A model generated the notes under the pieces. That model did not search any database. It was not told the DNA's origin and saw nothing but the letters and a program-made list of their open reading frames with translations. Made by a program: the position numbers and the translations under genes. DNA of 64,000 bases from Macrothele yani (taxonomy: Eukaryota; Arthropoda; Arachnida; Araneae; Macrothelidae), in NCBI GenBank assembly GCA_039090855.1, contig CM076990.1, forward strand, positions 202,745,232 through 202,809,231, in the 5' to 3' direction. Positions 23,530 through 35,557 of the stretch are shown here, in pieces. Within the stretch, counting starts at the first letter, position 1. Each line of letters opens with the position of its first letter.

Positions 23530-23836
23530 GGGTTACGATATAAACCTCAAGTTTGAGGTTCTTCTACAACCACCTTATGACCTGGAACTCACACCAAGTA
23601 ATTTTAATATCTTCATTCCACATGAAGAAGCACTTCATAGTCGAAGGTTTGGTAGTGATGATGAGATAAAAGAAATGGTGCATACATGGCTTCAGGGATC
23701 AAGAAGCTTGTGGACTGTTACAAAAAGTGTGTGGAACTGCAGAAAGATTACACTGAAAAAAGCACTGTAGTTATGTGATTTTACTTTATTTTTGGTAAAT
23801 ACAGTGAAATTGCCTTTACTTTTTAATTTACCCTTG
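23530..23836 (+). pseudogene. Mariner transposase pseudogene, C-terminal part
   Basis: Reads NLKFEVLLQPPYDLELTPSN, corresponding to the mariner block around the third catalytic Asp (usually PPYSPDLAPSDYH; here D is replaced), then HSRRFGSDDEIKEMVHTWL and a C-terminal YKK-like end. The right terminal repeat follows at 23808-23836. Confidence 0.75.
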
Positions 23837-25244
23837 TACCAAGTGATTGGTGTGAGTGAGCAACTTTAGATGTAAATGTTGAAAGCAGTAGGTTAACATC
23901 TACTTTTGATTTAGCATAATTTGATGATGACCAGGATGTGAGTTAGGAGATGGATAGTGTATCTGAGGAGAAAAAGCACTTAGTTATTAAAATAAATTCC
24001 AGAAAATATGTAGACATGATTTGTGAAACTCAGCCTCTGTGAATCATTGATAGTCAGCAGTGGCTGACTAGTAATCTATAAACAGCCCTGGAAGCTATTT
24101 TGCACCACCCACTTATGGGGAAAATTATCGAGGTATCCCATCCCTAAAAAAAACCAGTATGTCAGCATCATCGTCTATACTGTTTAAACATCTTTTCTAC
24201 ACAAGTTTTCGAATCATTGCAGTTGTTTTTGCATTGAGGCAATAATTAGCATTTTTACCCATTTTCTTGAACCGTAGATTCCTAATAAAATTTAATGTAG
24301 GAACAAAATTACTTCCTTTGCTGAGAAGAAACAGAGAAGGCACACTCTCTACAAGAGACTGTCAATGACTTTATTGCATTCTTATGAATTTTATTGTGAT
24401 ATCTGAATTCAGAATTTGTAATAGTTTCTTTGCTAATAGTGAAAATGGAAATCTAAATGTTCCAAATGATTTCCTTTTTTCAAGGCTTACTTTTTGTTAG
24501 TAAAATAATCACAAGAAAACCTCTTGAAAACACCGAAAATGTCCAAAATTGCAAGAGTTTCAGTGCAAATTTATAAAGTGAGAAAAATTAAAGAATGCAA
24601 AAATCGATTTTTATTTTATTATTTTTAAATTGTTTCTGCTGTAGCTGAAAGAGACTCTCCAGAGCTGCATTTCAAGAATTCATGTAACCATAAGGCCAAA
24701 AAGTAGTAAATTAGATGCAGATCTTTTTGTTCAAAAAAAAAAACAACAACAAAAAAAACATATAAAAAGCAGCAACCCCAAAAAATTGTACTGTAGGTGA
24801 GCCGGGAGCCTCAATACATTCGTGTACTTAATGAAGTACGAGGTACCTTAAGTACCTTAATAAATTTATCCTCTGTAATTCCCGTTCAATATTTATAATA
24901 CTGAAGTAATTAGAGGAAGCCATGAAGTAATTAATTATTAGAATTGAAGTACGAGTTTCTATCTCAGACTATTGATAGCATATTTGATTAGATTGTATTG
25001 ATTATTTATTTAACTGCAAGCGCAGTTGGCCAAAGCTGACTGAAGTAGATGGTATCACCTCTAAGGGATGGGACTCAAATTTGAAAGTTGACAAAAGGGG
25101 AAGGGAATGTGCCAAAAACAGTGTTGGGCTCAATAGAATATTTGTTATGCAGGTTTGTTTATTTTTAAAGCAGTGAAAGTGGTAAGCACACTTTGCTGTT
25201 TTAATATAAATTGGTTTTCTTCTACAAGATTATTGAAGTATATA
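23837..25244. other. Intron DNA, nothing recognised
   Basis: AT-rich. A few phrases near 23840-24150 might be further repeat remnants, but nothing is supportable. A-rich run at 24734-24765. Confidence 0.4.
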
Positions 25245-27183
25245 CAGGGTGATTCCTAAAGTCCTAAGTCACCACAATAACTTGGGAACAATGACAGCTA
25301 GAGCTATGGAAGTAAGGTATGGTATGGTAAAGTAACCATGTGCTATCGGATGAGAGTGACTGCAGCGCCCCTAGTAGCAAAATATGGAAGTTAGCACTCC
25401 TATCTTGGAAACCATGAGAACTACGGGAAAAAGATCAAATAGAAACTTGTAGAACATCAACGAATTAGTAGGAAATGACGTGGTAAAAACGGCTGTGGTA
25501 AGTAGAAGGCTGGAAATGCGAACTTGTGCGAAGCCGGTTCATGTTGTTGTCGCGGTAACAGTCTAGCAGAGAGAAATGTGTGACGTATGCGACCACACGC
25601 CTGTGATTGTCGTATGCAAATTCTGGTGTGACATAACACCTCACCTGTCGTATCAGGTGCGGCGTGGCAATGTATAAAAGATCGTCGGTCAGGAGCTATT
25701 TCATTCGTAACGTGAGTATCAGGTAAAGAACGAGCATCGCAGACTATTCGAATGAACAGTATTGCGAGATGGTACTGCTATATGGTGAATTTGGACGCAA
25801 CATGAGGTAAGCGTCACGCCAGTATGGTTTACGATTTCTGACTCATCCATCTGGGACAGCGTAGACCATCAGTCACACGGTTCGATGGCTACGAGAGACA
25901 GGCAGTATAGCAGTGCGTCGTTGTTCGGGCTGACCCACCGGAATGGGTAGGGATGTGCAACCAGTTGATGTTCTGGCATACGTTTTGGCCAACCCACACA
26001 CCAGTACGAGGGAAGTCAGCATGGCATGTGGCTTATCACAATCCCGTGTGTGGAACATTTTGCATCAGCATAGTGCCCACCCGTACCGTACAGTACCGCT
26101 GCACATACTGACACCAGGGGATAACCAACGACATCTAGATTGGTGCAATTTTGTAATGAACACCGTAGAAGAAAATGCGGCCTTTCTGTCAAACATCCTT
26201 TGGACTGAAGAGGCGTAGTTCATACGCGCCGGGGTGCTGAACAAACAAAACACCCATTACTGGGCAGTTCAGAATCCATTTTTTACACAGGAAATGAGGC
26301 ATCAGGTGCGCTGGTTGATCAATGTTTGGTATGGCATCTGGAAGGACCGACTTGTTGGGCCTGTGTTCTATGAGGGCGCATTAAATGGACGTAGATACCT
26401 GTAGCTGTTACAAAGCACATTACCTGAGTGGTTAGATGATCTGTCTCTGCAAGATGTACGCTCATTATGAATTCAGCATGATGACGCTCCGGTACATCAA
26501 CCAACAGCAGTACAGCATTTCCTGTCCGACACTTTCGGGCAACAGATCATCGGTTATGGTGGTCCCGTAGCGTGGCCTCCACGATCCCTGGACCTAACTC
26601 CCATGGATTTCTTCCTCTGGGGTTACCTAAAGGATCACGTGTACAGGGTGGAACCGACGAGTCTCCATGATCTCTGACTGTGTATCGTCACTGAGCGTGA
26701 GAGTGTGACACCTGTTATGCTGGCGAACGTACAATGGGAAGTTCTGTCTCGCATTCAAATGTGTATTGTGGCAGATGGTGGCCATATTAAACCCTATTTA
26801 TGTTAAACGCAATGTTATGTAAATACTACTGTTGCATTAAATACGACCAATGCAATGTACTCTATTTGTATTCATGCCTGAGTATAATAAACCTTGTGTT
26901 TCCCTCACGTTTCCAGTCTTCTACTTACCATAGCCATTTCTACCATATGTCATTTCCTACTAATTCGTTGTTGCTCTACTAGTTTCTAACTGATCTCTTT
27001 CCCGTATCTCTCATGGTTTCCGAGATAGGAGTGCTAACTTCCACATTTTGCCACTAGGGGCGCAGCAGTCACTCTAATCCGATAGCGCAGGGTTGTTTTA
27101 CTATACCATACCTTAGTTCCATAGCTCTAGCTGTCTTTGTTCCCAAGTTATTGAGGTGACTTAGGACTTTAGGAATCACCCTG
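25245..27183 (+). mobile_element. Mariner/Tc1-type element with long terminal inverted repeats
   Basis: The ends start CAGGGTGATTCCTAAAGTCC and remain inversely similar for about 270 bp (25245-25515 against 26920-27183), much longer than usual for this superfamily. TA duplications flank it (25243-25244 and 27184-27185). The plus strand carries one transposase with stop codons (25943-26805). Similarity between the arms is high, suggesting modest age. Confidence 0.85.
25740..26806 (+). pseudogene. IS630/mariner-type transposase pseudogene
   Basis: From about 25943 the frame stays constant but is interrupted by single stop codons (about 26216, 26402, 26466 and 26677). Visible parts are a helix-turn-helix region (VLANPHTSTREVSMACGLSQ), the first acidic motif lost in WTEEA then stop (usually DE..F), the second in QHDDAPVHQPTAV, and a third in SLDLTPMDFFLWGYLKDHVY. 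The C terminus is intact up to CIVADGGHIKPYL. Stops rather than frameshifts dominate, consistent with point-mutation decay. Confidence 0.8.
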
Positions 27184-27194
27184 TATACTATATA

Positions 27195-28122
27195 CAGGGT
27201 GTCCCACAAAGGACTCCCTGATTTTAAAATGAAATAATTCGGAAACGAAGATCGATAAAAGAATAAAACAAGTGGTATGTTTATTTGAAAGGCCGTAAAA
27301 ATTTGATACAGAAGTTTCAAAATTACTTACAAATGTTGCCAAAAGGTGGCGCTGTATGCTGTAGTCGCAGTGCAGTCCTATAAATAATGCTGTGAAGCAC
27401 AGAGCGATCAGTCTTCGGACAGTTTTGCTGTCGAAATGTGAAAGGAGGTTAACGTACTGAAGGAAGTGGATGAAGTCATGTATTCCGTGGAGCAACGTGT
27501 TTTTCTGGTACTCGAGTATCAGGGACTTCATGGTTTATGCAAGATGGTGCCCGATCACACCGTACCCCAGCGGTTTTTGCCTTTCTTGAGGAATACTTCG
27601 GGAATAGAGTCATTGCTTTGAACTATTCCACATTTACTGAAACACAGGCATGGATTGGCCTCCATACTCACCCGAACTTACCCCCTGCGACTACTTTTTG
27701 TGGGGCACATTGAAGGACACTGTTTTCCAGAACAATTCTGCAACACTGGACGAGCTTGAAGAGTTGATCGGTGATGAATGTGCGTCCATTTCCGTTGACA
27801 CACTACAGAGGGTGACTGAAAATTTCATTCTTCGTTTGCGCCATCCCTGTGCTGTGAAAGGTGCACATTTTGAATCGATTGTCATGTGATTGCAACGACT
27901 GCTTGCAAAGGACAGTTTATAGACTATTTCTCGGACTCCCTACTACGACTAAAGCGTATAGCGCCACCTGTCAGCAACATTTGTAAGTAATTTTGAAACT
28001 TCTGTATCAGATTTTTACGGCTTTCAAAATAAACATACCACTTGTTTCATTCTTCTATCGATCTCCGTTTCCGAGTTATTTCATTTTAAAATCAGGGAGT
28101 CCTTTGTGGGACAGACACCCTG
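27195..28122 (+). mobile_element. Internally deleted mariner-type element with about 150-bp inverted repeats
   Basis: The ends CAGGGTGTCCCACAAAGGACTC and inverse match for about 150 bp, flanked by TA. The N-terminal transposase piece (EQRVFLVLEYQGLH, 27490-27535) is fused directly to a C-terminal piece (FMQDGARSHRTPAVFAFLEE onward, 27537-27887), with the middle removed. Only 11 bp (TATACTATATA) separate it from the preceding element. Confidence 0.8.
27537..27889 (+). pseudogene. Mariner-type transposase, C-terminal piece
   Basis: Contains the second catalytic Asp in QDGARSHRTP and, after a frame change near 27645, the third in MDWPPYSPELTPCDYFLWG (D to E change in the usual SPDLTP). It then runs intact through DELEELIGDECASISVDTL to HFESIVM. 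The first catalytic region is deleted, so it cannot act. Confidence 0.8.
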
Positions 28123-28299
28123 TATGTGCTTTTTTTCCCCCTTGAGCTAGAATAAAATTTACTGGCCCAAAATATGGTGGCCCACCAGGAGTTCTCCCAC
28201 TCTCCTGATGGTTAAATCTAAGAAGGCTGAATTGTTTGAGGCGGTGAGTTGTAGTTTGTCATCTGAGCTGGGGCCCAGAAGGGCGAGTTGCTTTTCACT

Positions 28300-30600
28300 A
28301 TGTCATGATATATATATCATCATCATCATCGTCAACCATTATCAATCCACTGTTGGACGAAGGTCTCCCCAAGTTTCCCCCACAGCGGTGTGTCTTGTGC
28401 CAGTCTCCTCCATGTCACTCCCGCATACTTTCGAATTTCATCCACCCATCTCCCATGTGGTCCTCTTCTGGGTCTTTTCCTGTCCCTTGGAATCCAATCT
28501 AAAATTTCGGCTGTCCATCGATGGTCTGTCCTCCTGGCAGTATGCCCAGCCCATTGCCATTTCAGTGATTTAACTCTGATCACGATATCTTCCACTCTCG
28601 TCATTTTTCGGATCCAGGAGTTCCTCTTCTTATCTCTCCTGGTTATACCAAGCATGCATCTCTCCATGCTCTTTGACCTGCTGCAGTCTTTGTATGTCTC
28701 TTTTAGTTAAGGTCCACGTCTCTGCACCATACGTAAGCACTGGAAGGATGCATTGATCAAACACTTCTTTTAAGACATAATGGCATATTGCTCTTGAAAA
28801 TTATTCTGTTTCTTCCAAAAGCTCTCCAGGCAAGTTTTGTACACCGATTAATTTCTTCATCAATGTGACCCTCACTTGATATCTGCTGTCCAAGATAAAC
28901 GTATGTGTCTGTTATCTCCAGCTTTTCTCCATCAATCGATAAATCTTCATTTCTTGTAAAAGCATTGAACATCACTTTTGTCTTCTGAAAGTTCGTTTTT
29001 AATCCCACATCTTTACTCTTGTCAGCAAGTTCCTGGATTATACTCTGCAGCTCTGATGGGGTAGTTGCAAAAATGACTATGTCATCAGCAAAACGAAGGT
29101 GGGTTAGATAATCTCCATTAATCGTTACCCCTTTGTTTTCCCAGTTCAGTCATTGAAAGACATTTTCCAATGTGGCATTAAAGAGCTTCGGAGATATGAT
29201 GTCACCTTATCTCACTCCCTTTCCAATTTTTATGTGTGTTGTATTTTCAAACAGCCGAATCTTTGCACTTGCATTTTCATAGATGTTATTAATAATATTA
29301 ATGTATGCATCTTCAATACCGCAGGATTTCAGAGCCATTGTAACTGCTGATGGTTTCACTGAATCAAAGGCTTTTTCATAATTGATAAAAGCCATGCACA
29401 ATGGAAGTTCATATTCCCTTGCTCTTTCAATTAGTTCTCTCAGTACGTGGATATGATCTATTGTGCTGTAGCCACTCCTGAATCCAGCTTGTTCTCTCGG
29501 TTGAGCCATGTCCAGTGTTACCTTTAAACGGTGTGAAACAACTTTAGTGAAGATTTTATAAACCACTGATAGGAGGCTGATAGGTCTGTAGTTCCTGAGA
29601 TCCTGAATGTCATCTTTTCTATGTAGCAGGATCATTATAGCATTGCTCCAATCCTCAGGAATCTTCCCTTCATTAAGGCATCGAGTGAAAATTTGGGCGA
29701 GTACTGTTTCGATTTCTCCACTTGCTTCTTGTATGATGTCTACAGTAATTCCATCTTCTCCTGGAGTTTCCCCCGCTTCATGTTCTTGATTGCATGTGCA
29801 ACTTCTGCTGGGAGGACTGGAAGAACTCTGGTACTGGTACCTTCCATGATGTCTGGAGTACATGCATCATCCCTTTCATATAACTTGGAGTAGAAATCTT
29901 TCACTCTTGTCAAAATTTCGCCTCTATTTCTTGTTACAGAACCATCTTCTTTTCTCAGTGCCATAATCTGTTTTTTTCCCTTACTGAGATGTCCCTTTGC
30001 TATCTTTAGGCTTTGGTTGTTTTCAATTGCTTTCCTCACTAGTAGTTCACAGTTGAATTTCCTTACGTCTTCAGTGATACTTTTTCGTACTGTCTTGCAT
30101 AGCTCTATATATTCCACTTTGGAAGTCACATCTTCTTTAGTTGTCCTCATCACTCTTCTTTTTTGCATCAACATTTTGGTTTTTCCTGATAATTTGTTCA
30201 CATGCAACTTGTTCTTAGACCCAGCTAATTTTGTTGCTGTTTCCATAAGAGCTTTGGTTACTTTTGTGTTAACTTCAGAAATATCCACTTCTTCCGATGT
30301 TAGGCCTTCTAAAGCAGAGAATCGGTTCTTCAGTTCCAACTTGAAGGTATTATGGTGTTTTTTTTTTTAAGGTTGGTTATGTCGATACATTTTGTTTGTC
30401 TTATGAGCTTGCTACGTTCGAGTTTAGTGTTGAGGTGCATCTTACATCTCACCAATCTATGGTCACTACCTGTGTTGAACTTGTTTAGCACACTGCAGTC
30501 TTCTATGACGAATTTTTTGTTACACATAATAAAATCAATTTCACTTGTCGTCCCATTTGGATGTCTCCATGTCCATTTCCTGTGCGTAAAGGGGAAGGGG
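28300..30600 (-). mobile_element. RTE/BovB-like LINE, family 2, best copy
   Basis: Minus-strand order, right to left. 30600-30330 is the end of the endonuclease (KFNTGSDHRLVRCK). A linker (30339-29740) follows. Reverse transcriptase (29790-28757) shows GEDGITVDIIQE, NYRPISLLSVVYKIFTKVV, QAGFRSGYSTIDHIH and AFINYEKAFDSV, then the FADDIVIFATTPSELQ box (about 29090). The C-terminal domain (28750-28332) shows MERCMLGITRRDKK, WAGHTARRTDHRW and GPHGRWVDEIRK. The 3' end at about 28305-28330 is ATCATCATC, a microsatellite tail typical of RTE. It is 5'-truncated, with a handful of frameshifts. Confidence 0.85.
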
Positions 30601-30986
30601 TGAATCTATTGGCATTTCATGTTGATGGTAATGACTAAATTCATCATATGAATATGAGTGGTGATTACCAAAAAAGTAGAACAATTATCAAAATTGAAAG
30701 TGCCGTCTGGAGAAAAATTTAATATTTGAATTTAAATGTTAGATTTAAAAAAAAATTTAGTTATGGAATTGATGTAAGAGTTTAAAGCAAATAAAAAGAG
30801 ATTTTGTGTCCAAGGTGAATATCAGTTTTGTATTAGAAGTGGAAGGAAGAGAATTAATGGAGTTTTTAATAGGGGCAATGGCAAATAAGTGACTTAATTA
30901 TACTTTTTGTTTCAAGTTTCAATTTCTGATGAAAGTATCTTTTTTTTTTCTCTTTTTTTGTTCCCCGCAATGGAGGCAGGTAAAAT
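30601..30986. other. Intron DNA, nothing recognised
   Basis: AT-rich stretch between the LINE and the next mariner. Nothing supportable. Confidence 0.4.
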
Positions 30987-32288
30987 GATATAGTCCATAA
31001 AGTCTTTCCCACATTACAAAAATTAATATTAAAAAATGCATTGCAGGTACAAGAAAGGGATTGCACAACAATGCTAGAATGATGGTGCACAAGTAAAGTT
31101 TTTTATGTAGTGTCAGTACACCTCCACATGAGTGCATGTGGCTTGTAGGACATTTAAGCTATATTCGATTTCACGCTATGTTTTGTTTAACATCTCAGCA
31201 GAGACAGAGCCAATGACGTCCATTATTCTGCTCTTCAATGTCTCAACGTCCGGAACACTGCTAGAGTAAACTTGATTCACGCAACCCTACAGGAAAAAGT
31301 CTAGAAGGGTTATATCAGGTGATCGAGGTGTCCATGTCATGGGACCGTCGCGACCAATCCATCTGTTCAGAAATGTGGCATTCAGGAACTCACTAACCAT
31401 TTTTGACCAATGTGGTGGGGCACCATCTTGTTGGAAAATAACCAAAGGTTGGAGTGCATGCAACTAAGGTGATGCAGAAAGTTCCAGCATGTTCAGGTAC
31501 ACATTACATGCTGCCGTGGGCTCTGTAAAAAGAAATTTCCGATAATTCTGTCGTGCATTAGGCCGCACCATACATTCATTTTCAGGCTAGCCCTATGTTT
31601 TTGGATGACATAGTGTAGATTTTTGATCCCCAGATTCTCACAATGTGCCTGTTTATAGTACCAGAGATGTGGAATGTGGCTTCATCTGAGAAACAGACAC
31701 GGTGCAGATAATCACTATCACTATGATGAGCTGTGCACTGCAACATCTCCGTCGCAAACGCAGCATGATAAGGCCGGTCATCAGGCTGAAGAGCTTGAAC
31801 GATCTGTACCTTATAAACATAGAGATGAGGACGTTTGTGTAAAATTTTCTGAAGCGTAGCACAGGAAATCCCAGTTTCCAATGAAGCACAACAAATGGAT
31901 TTCCTGGAGCTTCGCAGAAATGTCTTCTGAACTGCAGCTGTCTCTTGTGTAACCTGTGGTCGGCCCGCTTGGGGGAAATTACAAACACTACCCGTCGTTT
32001 TAAACTTTTCATGCCACGCTTTTATGTTTTTTGGTCCTGTGGTGATCGTCTATACTCTTTTCTGAAATGACACTGAAGAGTTACCACCGATTTGGACTCG
32101 TGGAACCACAACACGCAAGCCTCTTTTTCTTGCATGGAAGCCATTATCAATGAAATGCTCCTCTTACTCGGCAGTAGTGCTCACCTAAAAACCGAAATTT
32201 TTTTTTAATGAGAACCATTTTATTTTAACTTACATGGATTTTTTTATATTAATTTTTGCAATGTGGAAAAAACTTCATGGACACTCTG
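30987..32288 (-). mobile_element. Mariner-type element, decayed
   Basis: Ends are inversely similar over about 55 bp (right end read inward CAGAGTGTCCATGAAG; left end GTCCATAAAGTC), with TA at the right flank. Minus-strand transposase remnants fill 31090-32150. Confidence 0.7.
31220..32150 (-). pseudogene. Mariner-type transposase pseudogene
   Basis: Frames give ETGISCATLQKILHKRPHLY, VYKVQIVQALQPDDRPYHA, then HRVCFSDEATFHISGTINRH (first catalytic Asp in FSDEATF) and RIWGS. Further on (about 31440-31380, minus) an FQQDGAPPHW-like segment is recognisable from the nucleotides. Terminal regions are frame-broken. Confidence 0.75.
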
Positions 32289-32579
32289 TACATTATAATA
32301 GTTCTAATCACTGGGCTTTCATTATGTAGCTGTATTCAGACAAAGGGGTCTAGGCGATGTATCTTTAAAGGTGAAGAAAAATCATCTAAAGGGCTATGCA
32401 TATAGTATTGAAACTGTTATTCCTGGTAATGGATTTTTTTTTTGTTTCAAAATTTTTATTCAAGTACCTGCTATTAATAGCAAAAGAATTGCATCCTTTT
32501 TGGGTATGATACTGTTTATGAGAAAACCTCACACTTTCAACTTTATCAGCTTTGAAGAAAGCTGAACCACAAGGGGGTG

Positions 32580-33340
32580 CTCATAAGTCATTGGCTTTTT
32601 GTAGAAATAATAGAGTCAGAGGGTTGATTTTAATACATTATTCTACAGATTCTCCTCCTTGAGGTCAATGCACTTAACACTGATGTTTCAGCTTCTTTAA
32701 ACTTTTTAAATAAAAATCTGATGGTTGTGCCTGAAACCACATGTTCAGAGATGATGTAGCATCGGAAATGGGCTGGAATTTAGCTCTCTCCAAATGTTTC
32801 TCCAATTTAAAGAACAAATGATAATAATCAGATGGTGTATAGACAGGCTGGATGTTTCAACAGTTCAAAGTGATATTCATGAAACTTTGCTTGTGTGATG
32901 CCAGCTGTGTGAGCCAAAACATTGCCCTGCTAAAACAGAACCCCTTTGGGCAATTCCCCATGCTTTCTGATTTTAGTTCCTTCTTCAGTTTGTCCAGAAG
33001 GGATGTGTAACACATCACCATGTATGATTGCATCCTTTTCCAGGTTGTCCATTAACACTGCTTTGTCCTTGCCCCAGAACATGGACTCCATGACCATTGC
33101 TGCAAACTTCTGTGCTTGAAACTTCTTTTGGTGGGAGAAACTGCTGTCTTTCCATTCTTTGGACTCTGGATTACACAGATGTTTGTATCCATGTTTCATC
33201 TGTGGTTACCAGTCAAGCCAGGAAACTGTCAACATCCTGCTGAACCTGATGACTCTTCTGGTCTGAAGTTAGGAATTCTGGCACACATTTAACTGAGAGC
33301 TTCCTCATGCCCTGCACTTCGTGGATGATGAATTCAACAT
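32580..33340 (-). mobile_element. Mariner fragment
   Basis: The minus strand reads FLAWLVTTDETWIQT (first catalytic Asp in DETW), then in a second frame GYKHLCNPESKEWKDSSFSH and KFQAQKFAAMVMESMFW, KGVLF, and a segment like FLLQGNVLAHTAGITQAKFH, where the second catalytic Asp has become Gly. C-terminal block follows near 32830-32780. Terminal repeats not identified. Confidence 0.65.
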
Positions 33341-33856
33341 ATTCACAGGCATCGCTAAAATCACCACCATCTTTTTTTTGCAGAGATTTATTAGTCTTCC
33401 ATAATCATATTGTGAACAACAGCATCTGTATTTTGTGTAGCAGTGACCACAGTGGATCTTCATGAACAGTCTTCATCTTCAGAGCTGAAAAATATTATAA
33501 GATATATGCTTTCATGCGACGTGTTTTGTTTGTCGAGAAAAAAATAAAATAAAAATAAAGGAAGTTTTGAAAGCCAAAGACTTATCAGCATCCCCTTGCA
33601 TTAAGGTTAGTAAATTTCTTCAGCATAGAGAAATGTAAAGTAGGAAAAGTAAAGAAATTGGTTTATGCTTCATTAGCACTGCAAATATTAAGAATAGTTT
33701 TCACAGTGGCCAATGGAAGCTGAATCAAAGTGTGAGAATTACAACTTCCTCCAATTCTTTTGTTTTGCATACTGAATGCTTATTGGCAGATGTTTTTACA
33801 CATTTGATAAAATGAACTAGTCTGAAAGACAATTTTCTTTTCTTTTGTTTTTGCAG
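33341..33856. other. Intron DNA up to exon 2
   Basis: AT-rich. Ends in a good pyrimidine tract (TTTTCTTTTCTTTTGTTTTTG) and CAG acceptor. Confidence 0.5.
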
Positions 33857-33964
33857 TTGAGAAAATGACTGCTGTGGATTTTATACCAGGTCTTGACTGG
33901 TTAAAAGAGACTGCAAAAACCAACAATGGCAGCTTGCAGGATATTGATATGTCACAGTTTCAAG
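33857..33964 (+). CDS. Exon 2 of the unidentified host gene
   Basis: A 108-bp open segment between a strong acceptor (tttgttttttgcag) and donor (caag|gtaaca). With one base carried over from the previous exon it reads VEKMTAVDFIPGLDWLKETA, then KTNNGSLQDIDMSQFQ, and again ends one base into a codon. Entry and exit phase match those of 784-891 and 50833-51018, so the three join in frame. FIPGLDWLKE looks like a short structured helix in an otherwise polar region. No known domain recognised. An ATG lies four codons in, but the acceptor makes this an internal exon. Confidence 0.65.
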
Positions 33965-35241
33965 GTAACAGGACTTGAATGCACTTTGCTGTGTGTGATT
34001 TGTACTTATACATCTGTTAAGTGTTTTTTGCTGTGTACAAATTCAGTAAAGTTTTTCATTATTGACAGTAAAGCTAACAGAGCGAACAATCCATGCTGTG
34101 CCATCCATCACTTGGTGAAACAACTTTGCGTAAATCACTCTAGCAAAGCATAGAAATTTCCAAATGAGCTACCGAGAGTATTGTCAATCATCTATGCATG
34201 AAAACTTCTCTGCCATGACATTCAAATTAAACAGGAACTCATACTAGCTGGGATTTCCCCTGAGGAAAAAAAACACTTTTTCCACTGATAAATTAGGGTG
34301 TAGTGTTTTAAGAGAACTACAAGATTACTGACTTCAGCTTAAGAATCCATCTTTTCCCTCTTGGTAGAATAAGAATTTACTAAGTATATATTATAAAGTA
34401 AGATCAGGGTGCATCAGTGTCAACAGAATGAATAAGGAAGAGGTAGAATAGCAAAGGCATCAACAAAGTTCAATCTGATTTGTATGAACAAGATCAAAAA
34501 GTGTATGTTATATGGAAGCATAACTTTTTTTGTTATTGAGTATGCTTTCATTAGGTGTAAAGGAAGTTTAGACATAGAGTAATTTGACCTTGGCTCTTGA
34601 TAAAGTATTGATATCTGTTTAAAAAAATTTCATGGTTTTTAGAATATTGTGCATAAGTAAATTATGCTGTGAGTGTAAATTTGGAGAAAGCCGTCAGTGT
34701 GTAGATATAAATGGGATAAGACTGTTCACCTTATGTTCGATTTTTGAGAAGTTTACTTATCATTACAAATACCTATTTTAGGCATGAAAATTCCAGTGAG
34801 TTTACTGATGGGAAGAAGCTTGAAACAGGCAAAGTATAATTAACTATATTATTAATTTTTAATCTTTAGGGAATGTTATTTAAAACAATGGTTTCCTGAA
34901 GGTTTCCTATTGAGTGACTCTTTTCTAAATTTGATTTCAGAAGTGTATTCAAACCAGCTTAACATTTACTATTAAGTTAGTTTCTAAGTAATCAAGCAAC
35001 TTTCATTTCACTATTACCAAGGCATATAAGAGTTGACAATTTTCATTATAATAAAGTGGGAAAACATTTTCTTCTTAGAATAATAGGAGGTTATGTAAAA
35101 ATTGAAACTCGAACTTACAAAAGTATGCATTTTACTGAAACAGGTATGAAAACTTTTCCTGAAACTGTACAGCATAGGGTTTGTGTGTGGTATGTGAAAG
35201 AATTGAGTGGTTTAGGACATTGTAGTACACACACAAAAATT
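33965..35241. other. Intron DNA, nothing recognised
   Basis: AT-rich intron sequence after the exon 2 donor. No repeat ends identified. Confidence 0.45.
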
Positions 35242-35391
35242 TCATACATAAATGGGAAATTAATTTCCCCAAAGAAATAATTCTTCTCAAATACATAAAA
35301 GGCGATACAAATGTAGTCGCATTTGCATTGCCTTCCATGTATTTGAGAAGAATTATTTTTTCAGATAAATTCATTTCCCATTTATGTATGA
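35242..35391. mobile_element. 150-bp hairpin MITE
   Basis: An imperfect palindrome: TCATACATAAATGGGAAATT at the left end and AATTCATTTCCCATTTATGT at the right, with CTTCTCAAATACAT/ATGTATTTGAGAAG inside and an inner stem GGCGATACAAATG/CATTTGCATTGCC closing a loop of about 6 nt. No coding capacity. Probably a foldback-type or miniature inverted-repeat element. Confidence 0.7.
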
Positions 35392-35557
35392 TCTATAAAG
35401 CACTGGAACTTAAAACACCTACATCCGAACCGGATGTGTGAAAAGGTCGTTGGGACACTACAATGAAGCTTATAGTTGCTTCGACTAGCACAAATTTGAA
35501 ATGTTCTCAGATTTCTAAGTTACATCTGCTTAGTTTCAGTTGCTTGGAACTTCCTTG

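Larger units (their letters stand above)
13710..23836 (+). mobile_element. Mariner element split by nested insertions
   Basis: Left end CAAAGGTAAATCAAAAAGTAAA and right end TTTACTTTTTAATTTACCCTTG are inverted repeats at TA sites (13708-13709 and 23837-23838). The mariner's own DNA is in three pieces. 13710-14245 carries the N-terminal half. 20192 to about 20650 carries the first catalytic region (TRDETWVHNFDLESK) and the second (HGNACPHTVV). About 23530-23836 carries the C-terminal region (PPYDLELTPSNFN). Insertion C (14246-20191) and a second insertion (about 20650-23529) separate them. All frames are broken. Confidence 0.85.

Noticed and set aside
29153..29350. Small plus-strand open stretches within LINEs
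   Set aside because: They are shadows of the minus-strand reverse transcriptase reading in the same region.
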